A stretch of DNA of 64,000 bases from Saccharicrinis fermentans DSM 9555 = JCM 21142 (GCF_000517085.1 NZ_KI912107.1:752425-816424); one strand, 5' to 3'. Shown: positions 8,308-17,357, counted from the first letter of the stretch. A program made the numbers and translations. The notes: a model not told the origin generated them from the letters alone.

Positions 8308-8338
8308 ATTTTCCTTTCGACAAATTTTGCTAATTTTG
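8308..8338 (+). promoter_or_regulatory. Promoter of purB
   Basis: TAATTTTG at 8331-8338 matches the Bacteroidota -7 box TAnnTTTG. The -33 element is weak (a T tract near 8308). Transcription would begin about 20 bases before the start codon. Confidence 0.55.
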
Positions 8339-8363
8339 CAGCTTAAAATTATAAATATTGATG

Positions 8364-9707
8364 ATGGACATACAGTTATTAACGGCAATTTCTCCTGTCG
8401 ACGGAAGATATAGAAGTAAAGTTGATGGTTTAGCACTATATTTCTCAGAATATGCATTAATTAGGTATAGAGTGCTGGTTGAAATAGAATATTTCATTGC
8501 ACTGTGCGAACAACCACTACCGCAGTTGGCTGATTTTGATAAAAGCCTATATGAGAATTTACGAAATATTTATAAGGAATTTCAATTGGAGGATGCGGAG
8601 CGAATTAAAGAAATAGAATGTGTTACCAACCATGACGTTAAAGCTGTAGAGTACTTTATCAAGGAAAAGTTTGATGTGCTTAAGCTGGAGCAGTACAAAG
8701 AGTTTATTCATTTTGGTTTAACCTCGCAGGACATTAATAATACAGCTATTCCTTATTCTTTAAGAGATGCTGTAAATGATTATTATTATCCTTTGTTGGA
8801 AGAGTTAATCGATCAATTGGCTGAATTGGCCGAGGACTGGAAAGAGATTCCGATGTTGGCCAAGACTCATGGACAGCCTGCTTCACCTACTCGTCTTGGA
8901 AAGGAGATGATGGTGTTTGTACAGCGTTTACAAAAGCAATTATCTTTGTTAAAAGGTATTCCTTGTTCGGCTAAGTTTGGTGGAGCAACAGGAAATTTTA
9001 ATGCACATAAAGTGGCCTATCCAAATATTAATTGGATTGATTTTGGAAATCATTTTGTAAATGATATTTTAAAATTAGACAGAGAGCAGTATACTACCCA
9101 AATATCTAACTACGATAATCTGGCTGCTATATTTGATAACTTGAAACGTATTAATACCATAATGATAGATCTTTCCAGAGATTTTTGGACCTACATTATG
9201 ATGGAATATTTTAAACAAAAAATCAAAAAAGGAGAGGTGGGCTCAAGTGCTATGCCACATAAGGTTAATCCTATTGATTTTGAAAATGCTGAAGGTAATT
9301 TGGGTATTGCCAATTCTGTTTATGAACATTTGGCGGCTAAGTTACCTGTGAGCCGTTTGCAGCGCGATCTGACTGATTCTACAGTGTTGCGAAACGTAGG
9401 GGTGCCTATTGCTCATACTGTTATTGCCATTAAGTCCTTGCAAAAAGGGTTGGGTAAGTTATTGCTCAACAAAGATGCCATTGCCAATGATCTGGAAAAA
9501 AATTGGGCAGTGGTGGCTGAAGCTATTCAGACTATCTTGCGACGGGAGGCCTACCCTAATCCTTATGAGGCATTAAAGGCATTGACGCGTACCAACGAAG
9601 GAATCAATGCAAAAACCATTGCAGAGTTTATAACAACCCTCGATGTTTCGGATGAAATCAAGGAAGAACTTAGAGCTATCACACCTCAATCTTACACAGG
9701 AATGTAA
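8364..9707 (+). CDS. purB: Adenylosuccinate lyase
   Basis: Adenylosuccinate lyase acts twice in purine synthesis, removing fumarate from SAICAR and from adenylosuccinate. The 447-residue product opens LLTAISPVDGRYRSK, the standard PurB start, has the TSQDINNTA and KTHGQPASPT motifs, and carries the fumarase/aspartase signature SSAMPHKVNPIDFE. ATG codons at 8361 and 8364 are adjacent; 8364 is preferred because it aligns with the E. coli N-terminus. It has its own promoter and a terminator 24 bases after the stop, so it is probably monocistronic. Confidence 0.95.
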   Translation: MDIQLLTAISPVDGRYRSKVDGLALYFSEYALIRYRVLVEIEYFIALCEQPLPQLADFDKSLYENLRNIYKEFQLEDAERIKEIECVTNHDVKAVEYFIKEKFDVLKLEQYKEFIHFGLTSQDINNTAIPYSLRDAVNDYYYPLLEELIDQLAELAEDWKEIPMLAKTHGQPASPTRLGKEMMVFVQRLQKQLSLLKGIPCSAKFGGATGNFNAHKVAYPNINWIDFGNHFVNDILKLDREQYTTQISNYDNLAAIFDNLKRINTIMIDLSRDFWTYIMMEYFKQKIKKGEVGSSAMPHKVNPIDFENAEGNLGIANSVYEHLAAKLPVSRLQRDLTDSTVLRNVGVPIAHTVIAIKSLQKGLGKLLLNKDAIANDLEKNWAVVAEAIQTILRREAYPNPYEALKALTRTNEGINAKTIAEFITTLDVSDEIKEELRAITPQSYTGM

Positions 9708-9730
9708 GCACGAGTACACAATATTTTTTG

Positions 9731-9771
9731 AAGTCAGCTACGTTAAAGTTACTTTAGCAGCTGACTTTTTT
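9731..9771 (+). terminator. Rho-independent terminator after purB
   Basis: AAGTCAGCT (9731-9739) pairs with AGCTGACTT (9759-9767), with further pairing inside (TTAAAGT/ACTTTA) and a T run at the end. Confidence 0.85.
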
Positions 9772-9788
9772 AATGTACAAATTCAAGA

Positions 9789-11609
9789 ATGAAAGATTTT
9801 TTTAAGGTTTTACGACGATTTATTCCTCCCTATAAACGCCATTTGGTGTTGAGTTTTGTATTTAATGTGCTGCATTCTGTTTTTGGAAGTATAGCCATGT
9901 TATTTTCCATTCCTATATTTCAAGTTCTTTTTGATAAAACAAAGGAAGTGAGTGAGCTTGTTGCCTGGGAGCTTACACAAGATGCCGTGGTGAATAATTT
10001 TTACTATTTCGTGACACAGTTCAAAAATGAATATGGTATTATGGCAGTGATGCCATTGGTGGGGGTGTTATTGCTTTTTGCTACATTTTTAAAAGTGAGC
10101 TTTTCTTACCTGGCTTCACACCAGACTGTGTCCATACGCAATGGGGTGGTGAAAGATATGCGTATGCAAATTTTTGCTAAACTAATTGCTTTGCCTTTGG
10201 GTTTTTATTCTGATGAAAAAAAAGGAGATGTGATGGCTAGGGCTACAGGTGATGTAACGGAAGTAGAGAATTCTATTATGTCTTCGCTGGATATGCTGAT
10301 AAAGAATCCGATCATCATCTTAGTGTCGGTGGGTTTTATGCTTAGTATTAGTTTTCAATTGACTCTTTTTGTATTTGTTATGTTGCCTATTGCCGGTTGG
10401 GTGATTGGTAAAACAGGTAAGTCTCTTAAAACAAAATCCAGGGTGTCTCAATCGTTGATGGGTAGTATTTTGGGAACCATTGAGGAAACGATTGGTGGCC
10501 TGCGTATTGTAAAGGCTTTTAATGCGGAAGACAGAATGATGGAGCGCTTCGAAAAGGAAGCCGAGGATTATAAAAGAATTATGGATAAGGTGCGTAGACG
10601 ATATGTGATGGCGCATCCTCTTAGTGAGTTCCTGGGTACCATTGTGGTGGTTGTACTGGTTTGGTTTGGTTCTTATATTGCTACCAGTGAAAATTCTACT
10701 TTCGATGGAGCCTCTTTTATAGCTTATTTGGGTATATTTTATCAAATTATTAATCCTGCCAAGCAGTTTTCTACTGCCTTTTTTAATATACAGAAAGGAT
10801 TGGCTGCCATGGAGCGTATCGACAAAATCTTATTGGCAGATAATAAAATATTGGAGCAGGATGGAGCTAAAAAGGTAAAATCGTTCCGAAATATTATTGA
10901 GTATAAGAACGTGAGTTTTGGCTATAATGAACATCGGGTTCTTAAAAATGTATCTTTATCTATTGAAAAAGGTAAAATGGTTGCCCTAGTAGGACAGTCA
11001 GGATCAGGAAAAACTACCTTTGTTGACTTGTTACCCCGTTTTCATGATATTCAGGAGGGAAGTATTACCATTGACGGGGTCGATATTCGCGATATGAGAG
11101 TGCATGACCTGCGAGGGCTAATGGGCAACGTGAATCAGGAAGCCATTTTGTTTAATGATACCTTTTTTAATAATATCGCTTTTGGGGTAAGAAATGCAAG
11201 CCGCGAACAAGTGGAAAAAGCTGCTAAGGTGGCCAATGCCCATGATTTTATTTCAGCTAGCGAACATGGCTATCAAACTTTGGTCGGGGATAGGGGAGGT
11301 AAGCTTTCTGGTGGCCAACGACAGCGTATTAGTATTGCCCGTGCTGTGTTAAAAAATCCCGATATACTTATTTTAGATGAGGCTACATCCGCCTTGGATA
11401 CGGAATCGGAAAAGATGGTGCAAGAAGCCTTGGAGAATTTAATGAATTCCCGAACTTCAATAGTTATAGCACATAGACTTTCAACGGTTCGTAATGCGGA
11501 TTTGATATGTGTTTTTAGTGAGGGAGAAATTGTGGAAAAAGGAAGCCATGAGGAATTATTGGCACAAGGAGGTACTTATAGTAAACTACATGAACTCCAA
11601 GTGAGATAA
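9789..11609 (+). CDS. ABC exporter, MsbA-like (membrane and ATPase domains fused)
   Basis: The protein has 606 residues. Six membrane helices lie in residues 1-330 and an ATPase domain in about 365-600. Walker A GQSGSGKTT, Q loop, signature LSGGQRQR, Walker B ILILDEATSALD and the H loop IVIAHRLS are all intact, so it works as a homodimer. The closest functional group is MsbA-like lipid or lipid A flippases, but drug and peptide exporters look alike at this level. It follows the purB terminator closely and probably uses a promoter inside or next to it. No adjacent membrane-fusion partner is present. Confidence 0.88.
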   Translation: MKDFFKVLRRFIPPYKRHLVLSFVFNVLHSVFGSIAMLFSIPIFQVLFDKTKEVSELVAWELTQDAVVNNFYYFVTQFKNEYGIMAVMPLVGVLLLFATFLKVSFSYLASHQTVSIRNGVVKDMRMQIFAKLIALPLGFYSDEKKGDVMARATGDVTEVENSIMSSLDMLIKNPIIILVSVGFMLSISFQLTLFVFVMLPIAGWVIGKTGKSLKTKSRVSQSLMGSILGTIEETIGGLRIVKAFNAEDRMMERFEKEAEDYKRIMDKVRRRYVMAHPLSEFLGTIVVVVLVWFGSYIATSENSTFDGASFIAYLGIFYQIINPAKQFSTAFFNIQKGLAAMERIDKILLADNKILEQDGAKKVKSFRNIIEYKNVSFGYNEHRVLKNVSLSIEKGKMVALVGQSGSGKTTFVDLLPRFHDIQEGSITIDGVDIRDMRVHDLRGLMGNVNQEAILFNDTFFNNIAFGVRNASREQVEKAAKVANAHDFISASEHGYQTLVGDRGGKLSGGQRQRISIARAVLKNPDILILDEATSALDTESEKMVQEALENLMNSRTSIVIAHRLSTVRNADLICVFSEGEIVEKGSHEELLAQGGTYSKLHELQVR

Positions 11610-11763
11610 TATTATTATTGTCTGGTTGTACTGATGTTAAGCATCTTTATTTTGGGCAATGAGATATCTTCTTTTATGGTGTTTCTGTGAAGTAAGTGGG
11701 TTTGGCTTGATTGTTATATGGAGCCGATGGGAAAGAACTTATTTGAAAATTTGATGAAATAGG
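11610..11763. other. Gap before the WD40 gene, no gene seen
   Basis: No open frame with convincing composition and no clear terminator. It leads directly into a type 1 repeat module. Confidence 0.4.
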
Positions 11764-11859
11764 TAAAATGAGCCCTAAGAGCATTGTTCTAACTTGGGAG
11801 GATGATTTGCTGCGAAGCGCTCTATATGACCTTTGAAAGAAAAATATTAACCTATGAAA
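11764..11859 (+). repeat. Dispersed structured module, type 1 (copy B)
   Basis: It aligns with copy A1 over GAGCC, GATGATT and ATATGACCTTTGAAAGAAAAATATTAA, then ends CCTATGAAA. The left part is diverged. The ATG of the terminal ATGAAA (11854) is the start codon of the secreted WD40 gene. Confidence 0.65.
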
Positions 11860-13017
11860 TATTTTATTTTAGCATGTGTTTTTTTGTGTGCTGTACAAAC
11901 AGTTTGGGCACAGGAAGATGAGTATTTTGTTCAGCTCCTAAAAAAAGGGAACGGTAGGGTGAATGCCATTGATGTTAATGAAGCTAATACCATGTTGCTA
12001 CTGGGTGCTGAAAATAAATCGGCGTCTGTTTATGATTTGAACAGTAAAAAAGTAGTATTTGAAGTTGAAGCGCATTATCAGCCGGTTATTGATGTGAAAT
12101 TTTCAAAGGAGGAAGACGTTTTTTATACCATTGGAGACCGAAGCGTAAAAGTATGGAAAATAGGTGACGAAAAGCCTGATAAGATATATACGGGTACCCT
12201 AATCAATATGACTTCATGGAGTATTACGCCCGATGAAAACTATTTTGTAGCCTCTTCCTACAATAAAAAGTATTGTTATTGGGAGGCCTCGCAATTAAAA
12301 GCAGTGAAAGAGGTGGAGACTGGTCACAAAAAAAATATGATAGCAGTGGCGATAAGTAATGATCATAAATGGGTGGTTACCGGAGCTCTGGATACGTCTA
12401 TTGAAGTGTGGAACTTGCAAGCGGATAAAAGAAAGCATTTATTACTGGCACATTCAAGACCTGTTTCTTGCGTTGAATTTGTAAATAATAATAAGCATAT
12501 TATTTCGGCTTCTCATGATGGGAATGCTCGTCTATGGGATATGGAGTCTGGTCAAGCTATTAAAATGTACTTGGGGCATAGTCTTCCTATTAGTTCCATA
12601 GCAGTTAATCCTAATGGTAAGTTTCTTTTAATGGCCTCGTATGATCATACCATCGGATTGTTTAATATTGCTACAGGTGAGCGGATTCATGTTTATGAAG
12701 CACATGAAGCTCCTGTATTGGATGTGGTATGGAACCGTCAGGGTAACGGATTCTATTCTTGCGATAAGGATGGCAATGTAATGGAGTGGACCGTTCCTGA
12801 TAAGGTATTTGTGGATTTTTATTTTGGAAAAAAGATAGCATCAGAATTGGAAGAGAGCAAGCTCTTACTGCCCAGAAAAAAAGGCGAAGCGAAAGATGTA
12901 TACAAAGACCGACAGACTAACGCAGAAAAACTAAAAAATAAATTGCAGGATAAATATTATTTGGAGTATCTGGAGCTGGAGCGTACTTTTATTATTGGTG
13001 ATTTGATAGAAAATTAG
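11854..13017 (+). CDS. Secreted WD40 repeat protein
   Basis: The protein has 387 residues: a signal peptide (MKYFILACVFLCAVQTVWAQ), then about six or seven WD40 blades (about 35-315) with repeated H-x-x-x-V/I...WD/WN/LWD endings, and a charged C-terminal tail (about 325-387) likely helical. WD40 propellers scaffold protein interactions; exported ones are common in Bacteroidota but poorly characterised. No enzymatic motif is present. The start codon is the terminal ATG of the upstream repeat module. The next gene in the same direction, a secreted DUF1080 protein, starts the same way 312 bases further on. Confidence 0.82.
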   Translation: MKYFILACVFLCAVQTVWAQEDEYFVQLLKKGNGRVNAIDVNEANTMLLLGAENKSASVYDLNSKKVVFEVEAHYQPVIDVKFSKEEDVFYTIGDRSVKVWKIGDEKPDKIYTGTLINMTSWSITPDENYFVASSYNKKYCYWEASQLKAVKEVETGHKKNMIAVAISNDHKWVVTGALDTSIEVWNLQADKRKHLLLAHSRPVSCVEFVNNNKHIISASHDGNARLWDMESGQAIKMYLGHSLPISSIAVNPNGKFLLMASYDHTIGLFNIATGERIHVYEAHEAPVLDVVWNRQGNGFYSCDKDGNVMEWTVPDKVFVDFYFGKKIASELEESKLLLPRKKGEAKDVYKDRQTNAEKLKNKLQDKYYLEYLELERTFIIGDLIEN

Positions 13018-13240
13018 ATTATTCAAACATGAGGTTTTGGGGAGGTTCTTGTGTGTTGGGGTCAACTTGCCGATGTAATTGGTCCGATCCAAGTTGGTTT
13101 CTCTTTGAAGCTTTTTTATCAAAGACAGAAAAAACATTGGTTTTCTTGCAGCCACTAGATAGAAGGAGCCATGCAGTTGTGTTTAGTATGAAAAGAGTTG
13201 GTTAGTCATGGAAATAGGATTGATAAGTGGATGTTTTTTC
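13018..13240. other. Gap between the WD40 and DUF1080 genes containing a second repeat family
   Basis: Apart from the repeat at 13117-13173 and the type 1 module starting at 13241, nothing recognisable is present. A minus-strand frame across 12931-13155 is low-complexity and is not accepted as a gene. Confidence 0.4.
13117..13173 (+). repeat. Second dispersed repeat (R2), copy 1
   Basis: TATCAAAGACaGAAAAAAC, a 4-base spacer, then GTTTTCTTGCAGCCACTA match 16563-16615 almost exactly on both sides of the spacer, which itself differs (ATTG versus GGTC). AAAAC and GTTTT form a small hairpin. It has no evident terminator role here. Confidence 0.7.
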
Positions 13241-13335
13241 ATATATTAACCGTGAAGAACAATGCTTTTTGTAGGGAATGATGGATCCTGGCAGGTTCCA
13301 TACGGCCTTTGAAAGATAAATTTAATCATATGAAA
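13241..13335 (+). repeat. Dispersed structured module, type 1 (copy C)
   Basis: Begins CATAT, retains AATGAT, and from GGTTCCATACGGCC onward follows the type 1 consensus through TTGAAAGATAAATTTAATC to CATATGAAA. The terminal ATG (13330) is the start codon of the DUF1080 gene. Confidence 0.65.
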
Positions 13336-14199
13336 GTAAAAATATTACTGTTGGTTTTTGCCGTAATTACAGCAGGTAACTTAAGGGCTCAAAAAACACC
13401 TAAAGTAAAATATCCGGCTAATAAAGTTAAATCTAAAGACTGGAAAGTTCTATTGGATAAAGACCTTACAAGCTGGGAGGTGTGGACGGGTGTTCCCCAT
13501 AAATCAATCAAGAATCTGCCCGAAGGTTATCAACAAGAGTCCAATGGTGAAAATAAGCAAGCAGTGGGTTTAGGTGATCCATTCAATTTATTTACCGTTC
13601 GTACAGATGACAATGGAGAGCATGTTTTGCATATCTCAGGACAGACTTTTGGCGGGCTTACTTCTCTTAAATCATATTCCAACTATCATCTTACCATGCT
13701 TTTTAAGTGGGGAGAAAATAAATATGAGCCTCGTATTGATAAACAAAGAGATTGTGGTTTGTTGTATCACTGCCATGGAGAACATGGAGCCTTTTGGAAT
13801 GTTTGGAAATCCTGTCTGGAATTTCAAATTCAAGAAAGAGATTTTGGTGATTTGTTTACATTGGCCGGAACCAAGGCCAAAGTTAGAGTAAATGAGCAGA
13901 AACGTTGGGATCCTACTTCTGATCGTATTCAAAAAAATGGGAAACGATCTTTTGATGCTGAGAGTCCGCATGGACAATGGACACGTGTTGATTTATATGT
14001 AATAGGAGATAAGGCCATACATGTAACCAATGGAGTGGTTGTTTTAGCCTTGACAGATGGCACGTCAAAGGACGGAGATAAATTGGTTGCTGGGCAAATT
14101 CAGATACAATCTGAAGGCGCAGAGTGTTATGCAAAGGATATCTGCATTCGACCTATTACTAAGTTTCCGAAAAGGATTCTAAAAGCAGCCGCTTTGTAA
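13330..14199 (+). CDS. Secreted DUF1080 (3-keto-disaccharide hydrolase-like) protein
   Basis: The protein has 289 residues from the ATG at 13330. A longer frame opening 21 bases upstream is rejected because MKVKILLLVFAVITAGNLRAQ is a complete signal peptide and the upstream bases belong to a repeat module. The mature part has the DUF1080 concanavalin-like pattern: WKVLLDKDLTSWEVW, LHISGQTFGGLTS, NYHLTMLFKWGE, RDCGLLYHCHGE and a C-terminal beta region with IQIQSEGAECYAKDI. Family members bind or cleave sugar substrates in the periplasm; the catalytic role of this one is unproven. Confidence 0.85.
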   Translation: MKVKILLLVFAVITAGNLRAQKTPKVKYPANKVKSKDWKVLLDKDLTSWEVWTGVPHKSIKNLPEGYQQESNGENKQAVGLGDPFNLFTVRTDDNGEHVLHISGQTFGGLTSLKSYSNYHLTMLFKWGENKYEPRIDKQRDCGLLYHCHGEHGAFWNVWKSCLEFQIQERDFGDLFTLAGTKAKVRVNEQKRWDPTSDRIQKNGKRSFDAESPHGQWTRVDLYVIGDKAIHVTNGVVVLALTDGTSKDGDKLVAGQIQIQSEGAECYAKDICIRPITKFPKRILKAAAL

Positions 14200-14352
14200 A
14201 ATTACATGTCCTTTTCGCCGGGAGGTTTATTGTTTAAAGCAGGAAAATGTATTAAAGCTTGGTAATATACTTTCTAATGCGTTTTTTTTGCTTTTAACGC
14301 TTTATGAGATCTTTGGCCTTCCGATGTTATGTCAGTCTTAAAATAAATAATG

Positions 14353-16011
14353 CTATTCATTGAGAGGTAATTCAATGGTAAAGGTAGAGCCTTTCTGAAT
14401 AGCTGATTCCAAAGATATCTCTCCACCCATTATCTCTAATAAACCTTTGCAAATAGCCAATCCCAATCCCGTACCCTTGGTTTTGTTACTCATTTGTTGG
14501 TCTCCCTGGCTAAATCGCTCAAATATTGTGTGATGCATATTTTGAGGAATGCCAATGCCGGTATCAGAAACGCGCACAATCAGTTTTCTATTTTTTAATA
14601 GACAGCTAATGGTAATATTTCCTTTTTCTGTAAACTTAATGGCATTGGAAACCAAGTTGCCCAATATCTGAAATAATTTGGTGTAATCTTGATGGATAGC
14701 GTAGTTTTCGCAATCAAATTGGGGATTTATGAGAATGTTAATCTGTTTCTCTTTTGCTTCGCCTTCGTATAATTCAACAATTTTATGAATCAATTCCAAG
14801 ATATAAACATTCGTTTTTCTTAGTTCGATTTGACCGGCTTCTATTTTAGAGATATCGATTATATCGTTTACAATTTCTAGTAATTGTTTGCCACTATTAT
14901 TTATAATACGGGTGTAATGAGCTCTGTCTTTTTCATTTAGGTCCGGATTGTTTAGTAGTTCGCTAAATCCAATTATACCATTCATGGGAGTTCTGATCTC
15001 GTGGCTCATGTTGGCCAGGAAAGCACTTTTTAATCGGTCTGATTCTTCGGCCTTTTCTTTGGCAATAAGTAGTTCTTTTTCGACTTCCTTTAGTTCAGTA
15101 ATATCTTCATAAGTTCCCAAAACCCCAATCACCTTTCCCGAATCTTCGGTAAGGGGTATTTTGTTGGTTCTAACCCATCTGGTTGTTCCATTATTTAGTA
15201 TCTGAGGTTCTTCATAATTTAGTTTAGCCTCGCCAGAAACCATCACTGCTTTATCATCTTTCTGATATTTTTTCCCTATCTCTTTTCTAAATAGCTCATG
15301 ATCGTATCTACCTATTACTTCCTTATAAGAACTTCTTCCTGCATCTTTGGCAAAGTTAATGTTACAGCCGATGTATTTCGATTGGGTATTCTTCCAGAAA
15401 ACACGGGCTGGTATATGATCAAGTACCATGTGGAGTAATTGATTACTTTCTTTGAGTTCTTTTTCTTTTTGTATTAGTTTTAGGTTGGTTTCATATATGT
15501 AATCAAAACTCTCCGAAAGTTGCTCGTTGGTAGCAGTGAGTTCCTCGTTTTGCGCCTGAATCTCTTCGTTTTGTGCTTGTATTTCTTCTGTTTGCTCCCT
15601 GATCTTTTGCTCAGCTAACAGTTGTAGGGTGATGTCGTGAAATAATAGTGTTACAAAGTTATCACCAGAGGAGAGTAGCTGTACGTTCACGTACTTATTG
15701 ATATGCGGTAGGTGAATTTGTATGCTTTCATCTGTGTTTGATTCAATCACGTGGTCAACTAAGGGGCCAATTTCAGTGGTTAGTTTTGGTAGCGCCTCAT
15801 TTAGCATGTTCCCTTTTAGTTGCGACGAAGAATCAAAAATGGAATAAATATACTCATTGAGCTCAAAAATGTAATAAAAATTGGTTGCATTGACATTCTT
15901 AATGATCTTCACCTGCATGTAACCTGTTTTCATATGGTTAAACACAGATAAATGATGCTTTTTTAAACATTCAAGCTGTTGTAATTCATGATTAGAATTT
16001 GTATCTGACAT
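14353..16011 (-). CDS. PAS-domain sensor histidine kinase (no membrane anchor)
   Basis: The protein has 552 residues. A PAS-like domain (about 35-130), a coiled coil with repeated EEIQAQNEE units (about 135-195), a second PAS/PAC domain (about 195-310), a HisKA domain with phospho-acceptor H337 in FLANMSHEIRTPMNG, and a HATPase domain with DTGIGIPQ and GTGLGLAI are all intact. There is no transmembrane segment or receiver, so it is a cytosolic sensor whose partner regulator is not adjacent. It is transcribed alone on the minus strand. Signal unknown. Confidence 0.9.
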   Translation of the reverse strand: MSDTNSNHELQQLECLKKHHLSVFNHMKTGYMQVKIIKNVNATNFYYIFELNEYIYSIFDSSSQLKGNMLNEALPKLTTEIGPLVDHVIESNTDESIQIHLPHINKYVNVQLLSSGDNFVTLLFHDITLQLLAEQKIREQTEEIQAQNEEIQAQNEELTATNEQLSESFDYIYETNLKLIQKEKELKESNQLLHMVLDHIPARVFWKNTQSKYIGCNINFAKDAGRSSYKEVIGRYDHELFRKEIGKKYQKDDKAVMVSGEAKLNYEEPQILNNGTTRWVRTNKIPLTEDSGKVIGVLGTYEDITELKEVEKELLIAKEKAEESDRLKSAFLANMSHEIRTPMNGIIGFSELLNNPDLNEKDRAHYTRIINNSGKQLLEIVNDIIDISKIEAGQIELRKTNVYILELIHKIVELYEGEAKEKQINILINPQFDCENYAIHQDYTKLFQILGNLVSNAIKFTEKGNITISCLLKNRKLIVRVSDTGIGIPQNMHHTIFERFSQGDQQMSNKTKGTGLGLAICKGLLEIMGGEISLESAIQKGSTFTIELPLNE

Positions 16012-16231
16012 TGCAAGGGCGTTTTTAAAAGCAGTGAATGTAATAATTTTAATTTATAAAATTAAAAAATGAGGGTATGGCGTGTGAAATTATAAGATTT
16101 TAACGTGTGGGGTGTAAGCACGTTGGTTTGTATGGGTATATTGTGGATGGGGACGAATAGGGGGCAATATAAAAGAGGGGTATTTGTTTGAAGCAAATAT
16201 GTTTGTAATGATTGATCTTTTATAATATGGT

Positions 16232-16462
16232 TTATTTTTTAGCTGAAGGCATCTTTGAACAGGTTCTTATGTAAATTTCCATAAGAGCCTGTTCCTTATC
16301 TAATATATAAAATAGCCGGGAAGGATGCATACAAGTATAGGTAATTAGTCTTTGCAAGAAAACTCCAAATACTGCGTTATTCTCATTTTTGAAACAGTCA
16401 TTTACAATCAGTAAACTCCTTGGTTTCAAAAATATCGAAAGCCTTGTCTTTGAAGCTTTCAT
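16232..16462 (-). CDS. Uncertain 76-residue reading frame behind a type 1 module
   Basis: The frame starts at the ATG that ends a type 1 module (MKASKTRLSIF). The translation matches nothing I recognise, has no signal or membrane segment, and near its end contains a 15-base inverted repeat (GAACAGGTTCTTATG at about 16258 and CATAAGAGCCTGTTC). The inverted repeat argues that the stretch may be non-coding RNA rather than a gene. Listed because at other loci the same module precedes genuine genes. Confidence 0.3.
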   Translation of the reverse strand: MKASKTRLSIFLKPRSLLIVNDCFKNENNAVFGVFLQRLITYTCMHPSRLFYILDKEQALMEIYIRTCSKMPSAKK

Positions 16463-16552
16463 ATGATTATAATTTGTCTTTCAATGGTCATATGGAACTC
16501 CCGATGAATTTTAATCATTCTTCTGTGTGTATTTTAGAATGCTAAAATTCAT
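16457..16552 (-). repeat. Dispersed structured module, type 1 (copy D)
   Basis: The outer stem is a perfect 10-bp inverted repeat (ATGAATTTTA 16504-16513 with TAAAATTCAT 16543-16552). The inner stem is CATTCT 16516-16521 with AGAATG 16536-16541, around a loop holding CACACAG. On the minus strand the 3' tail GAGTTCCATATGACCATTGA then AAGACAAATTATAATCATATGAAA matches the consensus. The arm sequences differ from copy A1 while the pairing is kept. Confidence 0.75.
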
Positions 16553-16562
16553 GTTCGTTTCT

Positions 16563-16615
16563 TATCAAAGACTGAAAAAACGGTCGTTTTCTTGCAGCCA
16601 CTAATTAGGCGCATG
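16563..16615 (+). repeat. Second dispersed repeat (R2), copy 2; possible ndk terminator
   Basis: It matches 13117-13173. Read on the minus strand it gives AAAAC-gacc-GTTTTTT, a short hairpin with a T run, 55 bases after the ndk stop codon, so it could terminate ndk. Confidence 0.65.
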
Positions 16616-16669
16616 CTATGGTCTGATATTCCCTTAGCATTACCTTTGTCTTGTATTGCTTTTGTATTA

Positions 16670-17089
16670 CTATAATCTTTCGCGTTTACTAAAGAAAAAA
16701 TCACATTCTCGGTCTGCACTTTCGTCACTATCTGAACCGTGAATTGCATTTTGCGTTTTGCTTGTTGCAAACATCTTACGTATGGTACCTTCTTTTGCGT
16801 TATTGGGATCGGTTGCTCCAATCAAAAAACGAAAATCAGCAACCGCATTTTCTTTCTCCAAAATAGCTGCGGTAATAGGTCCGGACGACATAAAATCAGT
16901 TAAATCATCAAAAAAAGGTTTGCCTTTATGTTCTTGGTAGAATGCTTCAGCTTCGTGTTTGTCAAGCTTTAATGTTTTTATGGCTGCAAATCGGTAACCT
17001 GATTCTTCAATTTTGTGCAAGATAGCTCCTAGATTTCCGTTTTTTACTGCGTAGGGTTTGATGATTGTAAGTGTTTTATTTCCTGCCAT
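16670..17089 (-). CDS. ndk: Nucleoside diphosphate kinase
   Basis: The 139-residue protein phosphorylates NDPs to NTPs through a phospho-histidine. The start MAGNKTLTIIKPYAV, the nucleotide-site MSSGPITAAIL, the ATDP segment and the active-site H117 in NAIHGSDS are all present. Length and gapless alignment fit bacterial Ndk. It is alone on the minus strand, divergent from the nrnA-like gene, with a repeat-derived hairpin downstream. Confidence 0.96.
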   Translation of the reverse strand: MAGNKTLTIIKPYAVKNGNLGAILHKIEESGYRFAAIKTLKLDKHEAEAFYQEHKGKPFFDDLTDFMSSGPITAAILEKENAVADFRFLIGATDPNNAKEGTIRKMFATSKTQNAIHGSDSDESADRECDFFFSKRERL

Positions 17090-17337
17090 AGCTTCTTTTT
17101 TAATGATTGATATAAAAAGTTGTTAAGGTATATGCTTGATGGTTACGCCCATTTGACTAATAGAAGTTCATTAACCACCTATTGGCATTTAATATTAGTA
17201 ATAATTTGTAGTTAGACAAAATTCGATGGAGCTTATTTTTGATCTAATTTGTACGTTAGGATGTATTGGTTAAAAAATCATAGCGGGTGGTTTGATAGAA
17301 TACCGCGGACTTTATATTGTTATCAGATAGTATTATT

Positions 17338-17345
17338 TATCTTTG
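17338..17345 (+). promoter_or_regulatory. Promoter -7 box of the nrnA-like gene
   Basis: TATCTTTG fits TAnnTTTG exactly. An ATTG 18 bases upstream (17316-17319) may be the -33 element. The leader would be only about a dozen bases, as is common here. Confidence 0.6.
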
Positions 17346-17357
17346 AAGCTAGAAAAT

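Noticed and set aside
12931-13155. Minus-strand frame opposite the end of the WD40 gene
   Set aside because: Composition is low-complexity (NKSTLQLQILQIIFILQFIF end) and it begins inside the R2 repeat.
16549-16821. Minus-strand frame overlapping the ndk C-terminus
   Set aside because: Out of frame with ndk, which is intact; it simply reads through the R2 repeat.
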